Shown here: in pieces, positions 33,206-43,643 of the stretch
How positions within the stretch are numbered: position 1 is the stretch's first letter
Layout of the letters: every line of letters begins with the position of its first letter
Assembly (NCBI GenBank): GCA_037903475.1
Contig: JBAJFG010000340.1
Coordinates: forward strand, 62,001 to 126,000
Source of the DNA: Ancylostoma caninum
Lineage: Eukaryota > Nematoda > Chromadorea > Rhabditida > Ancylostomatidae
DNA: 64,000 nt
Direction of reading: 5' to 3'
Notes under the pieces: model-generated
The model's input: only the letters and a program-made list of their open reading frames with translations
Told to the model about the DNA's origin: nothing
The model's database searches: none
Position numbers and translations under genes: made by a program

Positions 33206-34844
33206 TAGTTCCCCTACGTCTGCGCTCTAGAAAATTTTGTTGCACTACCATGATTTATATAAGAGGATCTTCAAGTAATCTCTGCCATTGTCCTGACTTC
33301 ACCTCAGCAAGAATAGACTTCATTGATATTTGCAGCCAAAATGTTTACGAAACTCTCTCCCACATGCCTACTCGCGTATCTTTCTCGCCGGACAACCTTC
33401 CTTACATCTTTCTCAAGAAAGCAGCGTTAGGGTTAACCTCCGTCTTCACTTTGATGTTCAACCGATTCATTTTACATGGCGAAGTCCCCTCATTGTGGCG
33501 ACTTGGTCTGGTTAAGCCTATTTTCAAGAAGGATTACAAATACGAGGTTAAAAATTATAGACCAGTTTGCCTCACTTCCTGCGTGAGCAAAGTTCTAGAA
33601 AGGATGGTGTGCAAGCAGCTTTACTCTTATTTAAGAGCCAACCAGCTATTTACAAAGGCACAACATGGATTTCTCCAGAAAAGGTCAACCTGTTCGGCAC
33701 TTATATCTACCATTCCTTATTGGCAGAAAATAATTGAGTCTCGTGGCTATGTAACGGCTTGTTATGTTGACTTCGCCAAAGCATTCGACTCTACTCCCCT
33801 TAACCTCCTGTTTATCAAACTGCATTCTTACGGCATAAATGGCCGCTTACATCGTTTTCTCAAATCTTTTCTGTGCGACCGCCATCAACAAGTATGTGTG
33901 AACGGGGTGCTTTCGAAGACTTACCCGACTGCAACTAGCGTACCCCAGGGGACATGTTTAGGTCCACTAATGTTTCTTCTCTATATTAATGACCTCCCAA
34001 ACTGCCTACCTCCCTCCGTTCATTGCGCAATTTATGCAGACGACTGCAAACTTTTTGAATAAGTTCTCCAAATACTATTCAACTGGCTTTGAATGCTATT
34101 CATGACTGGTCCGTAATGTGGCAGATGGATATTTCTCGAGAAAAGACGACTGTTTTGCTAACTGGTCCTAATCACCCTCTCAACTGTAAATTTGACATTG
34201 GTGGCTTCGAACTTCCCATCTCGAATTCCATTCGCGATCTTGTAGTCATCTATTCCAGAAACCTCGACTTTGAGCAATATATAAGAAGTGTTGTTCAATC
34301 CGCCTATAAGCAATCAAACTTCATCCTCAGAGCCTTTCGAACACGCAAAATAGAAACGCTTTTTAGACTTTTTTGCACATATGTGAGACCCCTACTCGAA
34401 TATTGTACTCCAGTTTGGTCCCCGTCGAAAAACTACCTTAAAGAGGAGGTGGAATACATTCAAAGGAGGTTCACTAAGCGCATATTTGCAAGAGCTAGAC
34501 TTTTTAATGTTTCTTATCCAGAACGGTTAGCTAGACTAGAAAGTAGCTCCTTGCAACTAAGACGAATAATTTATGATCAAAATTTGATTTTTAAGATTGT
34601 TTTCGGAGAAACTGACATTGATTTCAATATTCTTTTCTCAAGGTCTAGTTTCAGTTTAAGAACAAGAGGACATCAGTTCAGACTTGCTGTCGATACCGCT
34701 CGATCTATACAGTATCAGAATTCCTTTACGGTGCGAAGTGTTAGAGTATGGAACAGCCTTCCAGCATCGTTGGTTTTATCTTCCTCAGCTGCGGCTTTCA
34801 ATGAGAAGTCGGAGAAATTGCTTAAAGAGAGGGGGTTCTATTGA
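33206..34844 (+). pseudogene. CR1-type ORF2, reverse transcriptase part
   Basis: Frame 1 carries SPDNLPYIFLKKAAL, WRLGLVKPIFKK, NYRPVCLTSC, QHGFLQKRSTCSAL, CYVDFAKAFDSTP, SVPQGTCLGPLMFLLYIND and the catalytic YADD (34033-34044). A one-base shift after DCKLFE moves to a second frame: MQMDISREKTTVLL, FCTYVRPLLEYCTPVWSP and SVRVWNSLP, ending at 34844. Apart from this shift, every RT motif is present. The tail region follows. Confidence 0.88.
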
Positions 34845-34900
34845 TCTACTACTCATTTGCATTTATTCCTTCACACTGTCAATATGATTATTAGGTTTTT

Positions 34901-34945
<45 letters not shown>

Positions 34946-35395
34946 GAAGTCCTGTTAGCTTCACCATACTGATTTGATTGCTACGAGTTACTTTTGCACA
35001 TCTTTCCTCATGTGACCACTTTGTAATCATCTCTTTTTAACTGCAGCTCTGTCGTTGTTCATCACCTAGTTCTCTTCATTATACTGTTGTGTTCTGAATC
35101 TTGTGACCCTGCAACATCCGTGCGTCTGGACCTTGATTTGGTGCGGACCCACATGTGGTGCGGTAGTGGACCTTGATTTGGTTGACGGACCTACTAAGTT
35201 GATATCCGGAGCCCCGATTTCTCTCCACTGACGGACTTGCGGTGTTGGCGTCCACCGCTCTTCCTTGTCATGAGTTCCACACCTTCCACCAATCCCTCCC
35301 CAGAAATACTCATATTGTGATATCGGCATTTTTACTCCTATGCTCACCATGTGTTTTCCTGTTTTCCGATAATAAATTGTTATGTTATGTTATGT
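34845..35395 (+). other. 3' UTR and tail of the CR1 element
   Basis: It contains a (GA)n microsatellite at 34904-34943 and ends at 35379-35395 with TGTTATG repeats. Short 3' microsatellite tails are typical of CR1/jockey elements. GGACCTTGATTTGGT occurs twice (near 35130 and 35168). Confidence 0.6.
34904..34943. repeat. (GA)n microsatellite, ~20 units
   Basis: Uninterrupted AG repeat inside the CR1 3' UTR. The length is likely polymorphic. Confidence 0.97.
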
Positions 35396-36714
35396 ATGTG
35401 CACTAAGAATGTCGAGGACATTCACTTTTTTGAAACTGTGACGTCATTGTTCAATAAGTCCTCTTACGGGGATAATGTGCTTCAAAATAAACCGTGTTCG
35501 AAAAGTCCATTCGAGCTAGATTTGGAGGCTCTGAAGACGCAGCTGAAAGGCAACCTCTGCAAAACCATATGCTAATTGATGAATGCTTCCCTGCGCTCTC
35601 AAGCACCTAAACCTGAACCATGTGGACTACAAAGAATTAGTTTCGCCAATCCGCTGGGTCAAAGTGTTCCACATGATTTCACCCAGCTGGGCAGGGATAG
35701 GAAGGTCAAGTGCATCTTCCACCCCCTGAGCAAACTGTTAGTTCTTTTGATTCAAGTAACCCATTAACTGAATACGAGTCCTTAGCTAGTGCTGGTTATG
35801 GGTAGGTGTAAGGCTACCATCGGAATAGCAGCGCTAAACCGGAAAAAGCAGGCCAATACGAAAACTAACATCTCCTGCATGTCTTGTGCAGTGTTCAAGG
35901 AGTTGAGCACTGGAAGCTACTAAAAGGGAAAGGTACAGTAATGGCCTCAGTTTATCTATACAATCAAGTTACTCCTATTCAAGAACTTGGTCAGGAGTTG
36001 CACTTGAACACCAAAATCTTTTTCATGCCGGCCGAGGCCCGACCCTATGCTAAGAATTTTATGTAAGGATTTTTTGGAGACGTCCAGCTGGAAAGTCACT
36101 GCGCGTTTATCTTACTCCTCAAAAATAACCCTATCAGAAAATCAGCTGACTGTATTACTAGAGAAGGATTTGCCTGGAAAATTTATCACTAAACGTAAAC
36201 ACATCTAAGCAACGCGTTGATGGTTTCCCTGTCAAAGCATGCCTCTTTCTATAGCGGCAGGATCGGCGAGGTGCTTATCGGATAGCGCAGGTTCGATTAC
36301 ATAGATGACTGATATTTCACTGGTTGAAACTGCGTTTTCTCCAAATTATTTAAACTTGAAGCAAAGTGTTCTAGTAGGGACAGAACTCATGAATCACATA
36401 ATACTAAACGTTAATGTTGAAGAGGCATAGCTAACATTCATGAATGAGCGAACATTTATAATTCTACCACAATCAATGAGATAGAAAATGATGATGAGGT
36501 AAGGATGTATCCTCTCAGGTCCGCTCAAGCTCTTCCTTCTCCTTATATGTTCTGGAGAGAAATAATAGCCCCTGAGAGGACTTGTCCTTCAAAAACTATT
36601 ATTTCTCTCTTAAAAACGTCATCAACGATATGCTTCTAGTCTAGAAAATATTAGACTCCTCTAAGTGCTGATGAAGTGTGGAACAAAAGTAAAGACGTGC
36701 AAGTTGCGTGAGAA
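35396..36714. other. no supported gene
   Basis: ORFs at 35.40-36.07 kb (reading NVEDIHFFETVTSLFNKS and MASVYLYNQVTPIQELG) look protein-like, but frames change without splice sites. They may be a decayed gene or element. No family was recognised. Confidence 0.3.
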
Positions 36715-36895
36715 TGAAGAATTGCAGGCGACGACGCAGTAATGAGTGGAAGTAAGAGAGGTGCCGCACGTAAATTAAAGGCGTGGTGACTTTAGGCGTT
36801 GGCAGGTCCTGCCGCGAGTGGGCGGAATTGGACGAGCTTTCCCCGCAGCCGGTATTTCATTGTGGGTTTAACGGCGAGTCTTATTCACCTGGCCC
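36715..36895 (+). repeat. dispersed repeat C, copy 2
   Basis: Same blocks as 28690-28865 but in opposite orientation, including GAGTGGGCGGA, GGACGAG and TTTCCCCGCAGC. The two are clearly related but diverged. Confidence 0.65.
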
Positions 36896-36985
36896 TGTAG
36901 ATGTAACAGAAGGACTACTTCCACCCCAAATTTTCAAGAAATATTTCCGCCTAACTTGGCAAAGAGGGGCGGAGGAAGGGTATTG

Positions 36986-37267
36986 AAGGTGCTGAACACG
37001 GATACCGTATCCGTTTAGCACCGCATCCCCATTCCTGCAGGGCAACGGTGGGTGTACTACAAGAAGTCGAGATAAAGTACCGATTTCGGGAAGAAAGGAG
37101 GCGGCATGCAAAATGATGTTGATATTCGTTATCAGCGTTGATATCAACTCCTGTACGCAAAATTCGAGAGCAGTTTGTGAGATTCCGTGCCTACAGTATA
37201 TCCACAGTAAGCCAATGAAAATGGGGATACGGTACGAAACGGATACCATATTCGTGTTCAGCACCTT
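36986..37267. mobile_element. inverted-repeat element (at least 282 bp)
   Basis: AAGGTGCTGAACACGGATAC (36986-) is repeated inverted at 37219-37267, followed inward by a shared GTATCCGTTT and ATCCCCATT. Outer flanks (TTGGCAAAGAGGGG / CCCCTTTACGCAAAG) are also loosely inverted, so the true ends may be further out. Confidence 0.55.
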
Positions 37268-38056
37268 GACTAACCCCTTTACGCAAAGATTGGGCAAAAA
37301 TAAAATTCTCAAAAACTAGTACCCGAATAGTGCCCCTTTTCCGCTCATTCTGAGGCCACCCTCCCTCATCCTTGGTTCCGTCACTGACACCACGTTGCAA
37401 CCGTTCAACAGGACTTCCGCGCTGTCTCTGAGGTGAGTCGTTCACTCTCATCTGTCATAGCCAGAATCACTCTTGTCCGAATATGTCTTGACGATCCACC
37501 TTTCCTTATTAACTCTTTGCCACGTACGAAGTGTGTGTGTCAAGACGTGACGGAACCAGTGAGCAAGCGTAGCAAGACCACGCTACTAATAAGCGATTAA
37601 TTGGTTAATCAAGTGTCGGTTTCTGGCAATAAAATCTAAGTTCTCCGATACATGGATTAGGGAAATTTAGAAAGACCTTTGAAGCTTTTCGCTCGGTAAC
37701 CCGAGTAATTTCGCTCGATAAGCCGAGTAATTAAAGTGTAGCTAAATCAGCGACCAGCTTCCTATAAGGTGTATACTAACAAGCGCTTGGATGTTAGGGC
37801 TTAGTCGTGATTCCACTTTGCTGCAGACTAGACGAGCCCTATGGAGCTCACCTGGTTAAATGAGGCCCGACTAAACCCGCGGCACACTACAGCAATCGCT
37901 CAAGCGAGATATGTAGAAGGCGGACGCTGAGCGAATGCTGTGGAATCGCTGGAGCCCGCGCAAAAAGAACATGTATCTTCAAACACATGGGGGTAAGCTT
38001 ATTTAGCCATGTGCTTACCAAAGTTCGTGGTAGAAACATGACTATTTTTGTCTCAT
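37268..38056. other. no supported gene
   Basis: Holds a 22-23-bp direct duplication, TTCGCTCGGTAACCCGAGTA and TTCGCTCGATAAGCCGAGTA, at 37688-37732; each unit is itself palindromic. An open stretch ending at a GTGAGT (37435) has no good acceptor. Confidence 0.4.
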
Positions 38057-38814
38057 TTTAAATTCAGCACCCACGGAAATTTTCATATCTGAGGATTTGA
38101 TCGTTTCTGAACTTTAGCAATAGTTTTAACAATTTGGCGAAGAAAGTAGCGCGGAAAACTCGACCGTTTCTGAGATATAATTAGTGAAATGTCCAAGATC
38201 CTTGATCAGCAGGATCAGCGTGGGGTCGTTCGATCGAGTTGTGGCGGCAACGGATCGTTGGTCCCAGCTGATTTGGTGGTTAGCCATTTTTTTCTCGTTA
38301 TTGTAGAGCTATTTCTTGGTCCTTAACTTTCCTTTTTGCACTACTTAGCATGATAAATTTTTTACCCGCACCTTCACAAGAAATGCGCTGGTTTAATACT
38401 TGTATGGTTGATCTTTGCCAGTGTCGCGTTTTCGATTTTTTTTTCACTGTTTAGAGTTTGTTTTAGAATTCAGTGGTGATTCTTCTGCATCTTGACTTAT
38501 CAGACTATCTTTTCCAAAGTTTGTTTTCTTCCATAAACTCTAGGGACGCCGCAAAACATGGCCAAAAAACCTCTTCCGCCCACAAAACAGCTGACAAAAA
38601 AGGCAGCGGTATTGACTTTTTTGGATCGGTCCACAACGAGCAGATCGCGCAACTCGGCCCAAACTGCTCGAAATCGATGAGCTAATGGTTTCCAGAAACA
38701 GGGATTTCGACGGTTTTCACTGTTTTCAGCATTATAACAGTGTTTAGCGCACCCGATTACCCCGAATTGTACCAAAATCACGGGGTCAAAAATTTTCGTG
38801 GGTGCTGCCTTTAA
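38057..38814. mobile_element. inverted-repeat element with TTTAA borders (758 bp)
   Basis: CAGCACCCACGGAAATTTT near the left end and the complement of CAGCACCCACGAAAATTTT near the right. Both ends touch TTTAA (38057-38061 and 38810-38814), suggesting a TTAA or TTTAA duplication. A GCTGCCTTTAAG end also occurs at 7647, so the family has other members. No transposase is visible. Confidence 0.6.
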
Positions 38815-39322
38815 GATAGAGATTGTTCCTCTTTAAAGTGATCAAGGAGCGAAAAAGGCTCGGAGGCAAGGGTGTGACCACTGTGCGACGCTTTTAACCC
38901 GTATTTGCCGTCTTGGAAGCTCGAAAATTTGATAACACTGAAGAGCAGACGTGTTAAAACCTGACAGCAGCAACCCATGCTACTCGATAACGAACTTGTA
39001 TAACAACCGAATAACAACTGAGTAGCACCTATGAAAGCCAGAACAGCACACATGATAGCCCGAATAGCACCGTATGGCGCCCGGGTCCCTCCCATTTTAC
39101 GGATTGGAGCCAAGGGGACATGCGGCTCCAATCCCTATCGGGTTCGGCTCCGATCCGGAGAATGTCTGAATACAGGTTACAACTCAAAATTTGAAGTCAT
39201 TGAGGAGATTGTTTCAGACAAGCACATGTTAGGTGTTAGAATTGGGGCTAAATGTAAGATAAGAGAATCCAGTTTAACTGTGCTTAAGAAGGGAACTAGT
39301 TGTGTCAGTCAGAAAGCCGTTA
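38815..39322. other. no supported gene
   Basis: GGATTGGAGCC at 39100 and its complement GGCTCCAATCC at 39124 form a short hairpin. A forward ORF at 39031-39354 has no splice or homology support. Confidence 0.35.
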
Positions 39323-40244
39323 ATGAAGCGAGCTTCGTATTCCTTTTCCATTGAGCTGAAATAAACCTATAGTGCGCATGCGTATGGGCGTCGCTTTCTT
39401 CGATCGTCCTTTGTTCTGAACTTTTGTTATGGTTCGTGAATGGTTATTCTGAGTGGGATACGTAGGACAGACCATCGAACACAACTGAAGAAGGTCTTCG
39501 GTCCTTTCTTCTAATTTCATTTCGTGGCTCGAAGACACCACTACCGTTCTCGGCATTGACGATATCAGCAATGACACAATGGCACTAACTTCCTCAACAA
39601 TGACGACAGAAACAATCGCACCTATAAGTATACAGAAGTACAAGTGGCTGAAAAGCTGGTGAGAAGCTGTCGTTGAGAATGTTAACCTCTGGGAACAAAC
39701 ATGCATGCTGCGTGGCTGTGAGAGCGTGACACCCCTACTACATCTTCAAGAATAGTCACATATATGTACTGAACCGCATACGCCGCAATTATCTTAGCGG
39801 CAGTGGTTATTATCGTTAAATTCAGTGTGTCACCTCATTTTCGTCCTTGAGGTTTTGGCGGACCCTGAATCTCCTCGATTCGCTGAATCCAGATGTGTGC
39901 AAAGAATACATATTACAAAACGGTTTCTAAACCCGTTTTTTATTCGTTTTTTGGAGCGAGGTTTGGAACAGCTTGTCGAGCTGAGTAGACGCGTGAAGCC
40001 ATTGTTGATCTCATCGATCGGACACGTGAAGACATGTTGCCAACGCTGCAGACGTGGCGGGCAGTCACGGATCGCTTCGCCCAAGTGGTCCGTGAGCTGC
40101 ACATTCGGACCCTCCGAAAACGGGTCTATGTCACTTTTATGCGTTACGACGTACATAATTGTAATCAGCGCGATGAGAACGACTAGAGTATGCTGATATC
40201 CACAGCCCACGAAACGAGCTGACACACTGCTTTTAAAGCAAAAT
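39323..40244 (-). CDS. candidate membrane-protein gene, two exons, unrecognised
   Basis: Minus-strand exon 40244-39834 starts after CTTGCTTGCAG and ends ATGAG|GTGACA. The second exon starts at 39647 after CAGCTTTTCAG and runs to a stop at 39322-39320. Phases match across the 186-bp intron (AG plus C). The first exon has a hydrophobic segment (TLVVLIALITIMYVV) followed by a polar region with spaced cysteines (RDCPPRLQRWQHVFTCP). The second opens with another (LYFCILIGAIVSVVIV). There is no start codon in the first exon, so an upstream exon is needed; an exon-like stretch at 40570-40492 is out of phase. No homologue is recognised. Confidence 0.35.
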
Positions 40245-40570
40245 CTGCAAGCAAGTCACTCGTTTTAGTGATAACACTAATTCACTGTATTCTAGCTGAG
40301 AGCAGTCACAAACAAAATTTTCAAAGGAGGGGGTAGCAGCGCTCATTGTTATTGTCCACCCCTCCAGATTTACGAGGCCCTTGATTTTCGCACGATTCGC
40401 CTTATCGTGGTTACCGTGTTGTTTTTGCAATCTGTACCGCCCTTCCAGAATTTTTTACTTGGCCTAAAAAATACATCTTCAGCTTGCTTACCAAGGCGTT
40501 CACAATATATACTCGTATTCGTAATCGAGCGACGACGGACAATGGACTCCACTGGGTGACACGTGTGGCT

Positions 40571-42789
40571 CTGCAAGACTTACAGATTCTTTGAAATAAG
40601 AATAGTGGGGTAAATCTAGAGCAAACCAGTACGCAGTTATTCGAGTACCTTAACTTCATCATTCCTTGCCAAAAAGTAACGACCATTTTGTACCTTTCCG
40701 AGAATTTGTCCACTCTTTGATGTGATGGTTTATGGTAGATGAAGCGTAATATCTTTTGCAAGCTCTCTGTTATTACTTTTCAAGGATCTAAGGAGCTACA
40801 TGGAAATCTTACTTTATGAGGATTGTGAAGTTAAATTTCTCAAACTGCTCTTCACCTGCTTTTCCATGGCTCGTTATACGTGCCAGCTGCAAAGAAAGTT
40901 TCTGGGTGTTGCATTACGAAAAAGCGACTTGAAACCATTGAGGACTGCCGGCGCACCGTTAAACACAAAACCCAAAAAACAGCATAGCTGAATAAGGAAT
41001 AATCACGAGTTGCTCAAATTCATGAACGACTCAGTAAAACTCAGTAAACTCAGTAAAAACGAGTGCGTGCACCTCTGTTATATTGGTCGGCGACCGCTAC
41101 AACGGCAAGCAATTCCTTTCCTGCACAGTCTCGCAGCTTCAATTCGTTTATAAGGCAAGGTGCAATTAACAACTTGGTAGACATTAACTTGGTAGAAATC
41201 CGTCCCATTTATCTCAGCGGCCGGGAGTAGACATAGTAGCGAGAGTCATCGTTGACATTTGCCCTATCCATTCTTCTGAGCACCGACTGAACATTGTTCC
41301 ATCAAGACTTTCAGTGAAGATTTTATACCGTTTCGCGATATAACCGTAACAAGTGTTTTGAATTCTGCTTTGTAATTTTTAAGAGTTCACATAGCACCAA
41401 TCTCACCGTAGGTCTGAGTTTGTGATGAAAAAGAGCCTTCGATGGATTCTACTAACGCCATCTTTACGGAGAGCCCCAACTTTCTTTTGGATGACCTTGA
41501 AGCCGTGTCCTTCTCGCAAGAGCGAGACCACTATTTCTTGGTCTCAATCACAAGAGGGCAGGATCGTTTTCGTGATTAGAGTGTTCCAGACAGAACGTCG
41601 CTTTCACAACAAAACCCAAATTATTTATGACGGTTTCTGAAGTTATACTTACGCAGATAAACGCTGTACATTACTTAGCGAATTTCTTTGGGAATCGATG
41701 TGAACCAGCTTTCTGTTCAGCAAATTCGGCTCTATTACATCGACAGTACACTTTTCGTTTCTATCCGTTGCAGTGCGTAGACCACAAAATAAGTGGCAAA
41801 ACTTTCATTTGCAAACTGCTTCTACAAAAAAATTTCTTGGAAATCTTGGAGAAAAATTTCTTGGGAATCAAACGACCCAACTTCAAATGAATCCCCAACA
41901 TCAGCATGGTTATGTTTCCAATGGATTACCAGTTGTTCATGGCTCGCACATAGTGTGGAACAAAAAGGACGCTTCATTTTCTGGAGCGAAATCCTCACTG
42001 CCTGCTATGTTTTTCAATAGCTTCTGTGCCGGAGGAGAATGTCACAGTCGTCACACTTTATTTGACTAACAACTCTGGCTGGTTTCATTTGCTTTCGTGA
42101 ACACTCCGAATCCTCCATTTTGTAAACATGTTTCATGAACAAATGGTAGATGGTCTGTCCGGATTTCCTGAGCCAGCATTCGAGGCGCTCGAAACTCACA
42201 CTGATCCTGAAATGCAGACTCACATATTTAATTTGCAAGAAAACATTCTAGTTTATCCTGGCGTTCATAAGATGCTAATGCTTAACATTGCACTGTGATA
42301 CGGTGCCCTCCACTGAATTAAATTAAAATCAGGGCCCTCCTAAGGTAATTAATCTGGCCGAGTGGTTGCTGGAACTATGTAAGCCTATACATAGTAGCTG
42401 GTAGGTCACTTGGGAAAGTCGGTATGTCGAAGTGAGCTCGGCTGACATGAGCGTCTGAAAAGTTCACCTGGTCCCTAAACTAGCACAAAGTTCTTGAAAA
42501 AAAAATTAAAGTTTTAGGAATTTTCTTACTCCGAGACATGGCTGGTTCTGCCGTCCTGCAGGTAAGCATCAGATTTTTCGCATTTGCTCTGTTGTTCACT
42601 GCGTTCTTATCACAATAAATCTCATTGGAATCTAAAATTTAACATTGACGTGTGTAAGTGCGATAGTGGAAGGGTAAGCAGCTAGCGACAAATGGCTAGA
42701 AATGCAGTACTAGTGCAAGCAACGAAAAGCACCACTTGCTTAACACGTTTTTGGGAGTAAAGGACATAATTCCATATAGTTGCTTCAAA
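40571..42789. other. no supported gene
   Basis: Open stretches at 41.42-41.58 kb and 41.77-42.07 kb look protein-like but lack paired splice sites. A possible short first exon (5'UTR 42518, ATG 42538, donor at 42562) could not be joined to a second exon. Confidence 0.3.
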
Positions 42790-43643
42790 CTATTGGTCAA
42801 GAATAGTGACTAGATCATCGCGTGTTTTCTGGGGTGTACTGTCGATTAAAAAGTTGTGTGTTGTGCACCGGATGGACACTGTCAAGCCTGCAGGTATCTC
42901 TAAAAATGAAAAATGAGAGTGGCTCGTAAGCACCGTCGCGTGGACACTCAGAAACTTCGGAGCACCGATGCCGCCCCACATGAACGCAAATCACTTAAAC
43001 TTTCTAGGAATGGCGCCAATTATGCCCCAGTACGTAGAGCATACTGTACTTGGCGTAGGTGCCGTCCCGGGTCGGCACCTACGCGCATTGGTGGCACCGG
43101 TTCGGCCCCTCATTGAGTAGGCATGACCGAGAAATTCCCGGTAACGGCGCAGGAAAAGTGCCCACATGGATGATTCTGCGCCCCATTCACAACACAAAGT
43201 GGTGCCGGTCCGGGATTTTAACGGTCGCCGTCGCAGGTTTCTCCATTGGCGCCCATAACGGCGCACGTGCCGCCCCACCATTGGCACATGTGCCCGTTCA
43301 GGTCGGCGCATGTGCCAATATTGGGGCGGCACATACGCTCCGAAGTTTCTGAGCAGTTGTACCTCGTGATTGCGAAAAGATCATTTATTGATTAACATAC
43401 AGGCATGCATGAACCTCACAGCCAGCATGATGATTCTCTTAACCCGATTCAGCTAGTGTGGCGGTACACATCTCACCGTCACGCCGAGGAGAACCATTTT
43501 CCTTCTGCAAGCAGTATAGAACTTGTTCCACGTCATGTGGCCTAGTTTCGGGAGTAAGTGGGCATCTTTTGATAACCGCATTAGTCAGCATTTATACATT
43601 GACATTATTAACATGTTCAACATCTAGAACTCTGAGGTTTGTG
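42790..43643 (-). CDS. 3' part of an unrecognised gene; large exon contains an in-frame stop
   Basis: Minus-strand exon 43643-43477 (acceptor CTGCCTTTTCAG, donor GACG|GTGAGA) joins in phase to terminal exon 42899-42790 (acceptor TTCATTTTTAG). The reading is TNLRVLDVEHVNNVN, a TAA at 43594-43592, then MLTNAVIKRCPLTPETRP, HDVEQVLYCLQKENG, IPAGLTVSIRCTTHNF and TRDDLVTILDQ. Either the first part is 5'UTR and a protein of about 73 aa starts at the Met after the TAA, or the gene has a nonsense mutation. The LRVLDVEH part resembles a leucine-rich repeat. The intron hosts a MITE. Confidence 0.42.
42947..43353. mobile_element. MITE with CTCAGAAACTTCGGAGC ends (407 bp)
   Basis: CTCAGAAACTTCGGAGC at 42947-42963 and its exact complement at 43337-43353. 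The GC-rich interior includes a perfect 11-bp hairpin with loop TCCCGGGT at 43055-43084 (CGTAGGTGCCG arms). It lies in the intron of the minus-strand candidate gene, ending 47 bp from its acceptor. Confidence 0.78.

Noticed and set aside
36250..36310. B-box-like GGTTCGATTAC near 36290
   Set aside because: No A box at the right spacing and no cloverleaf pairing.
37320..37434. Open stretch ending at a GTGAGT donor
   Set aside because: The upstream acceptor is weak and the stretch adjoins an inverted-repeat element.
41403..41580. Plus-strand reading MDSTNAIFTESPNFLLDD
   Set aside because: No convincing acceptor or donor in frame; the opposite strand is equally open.
42518..42561. Short first exon: acceptor, 20-bp leader, ATG, MAGSAVLQ, GTAAGC donor
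   Set aside because: Attractive signals, but no second exon on the plus strand in the right phase; the region downstream reads better on the minus strand.
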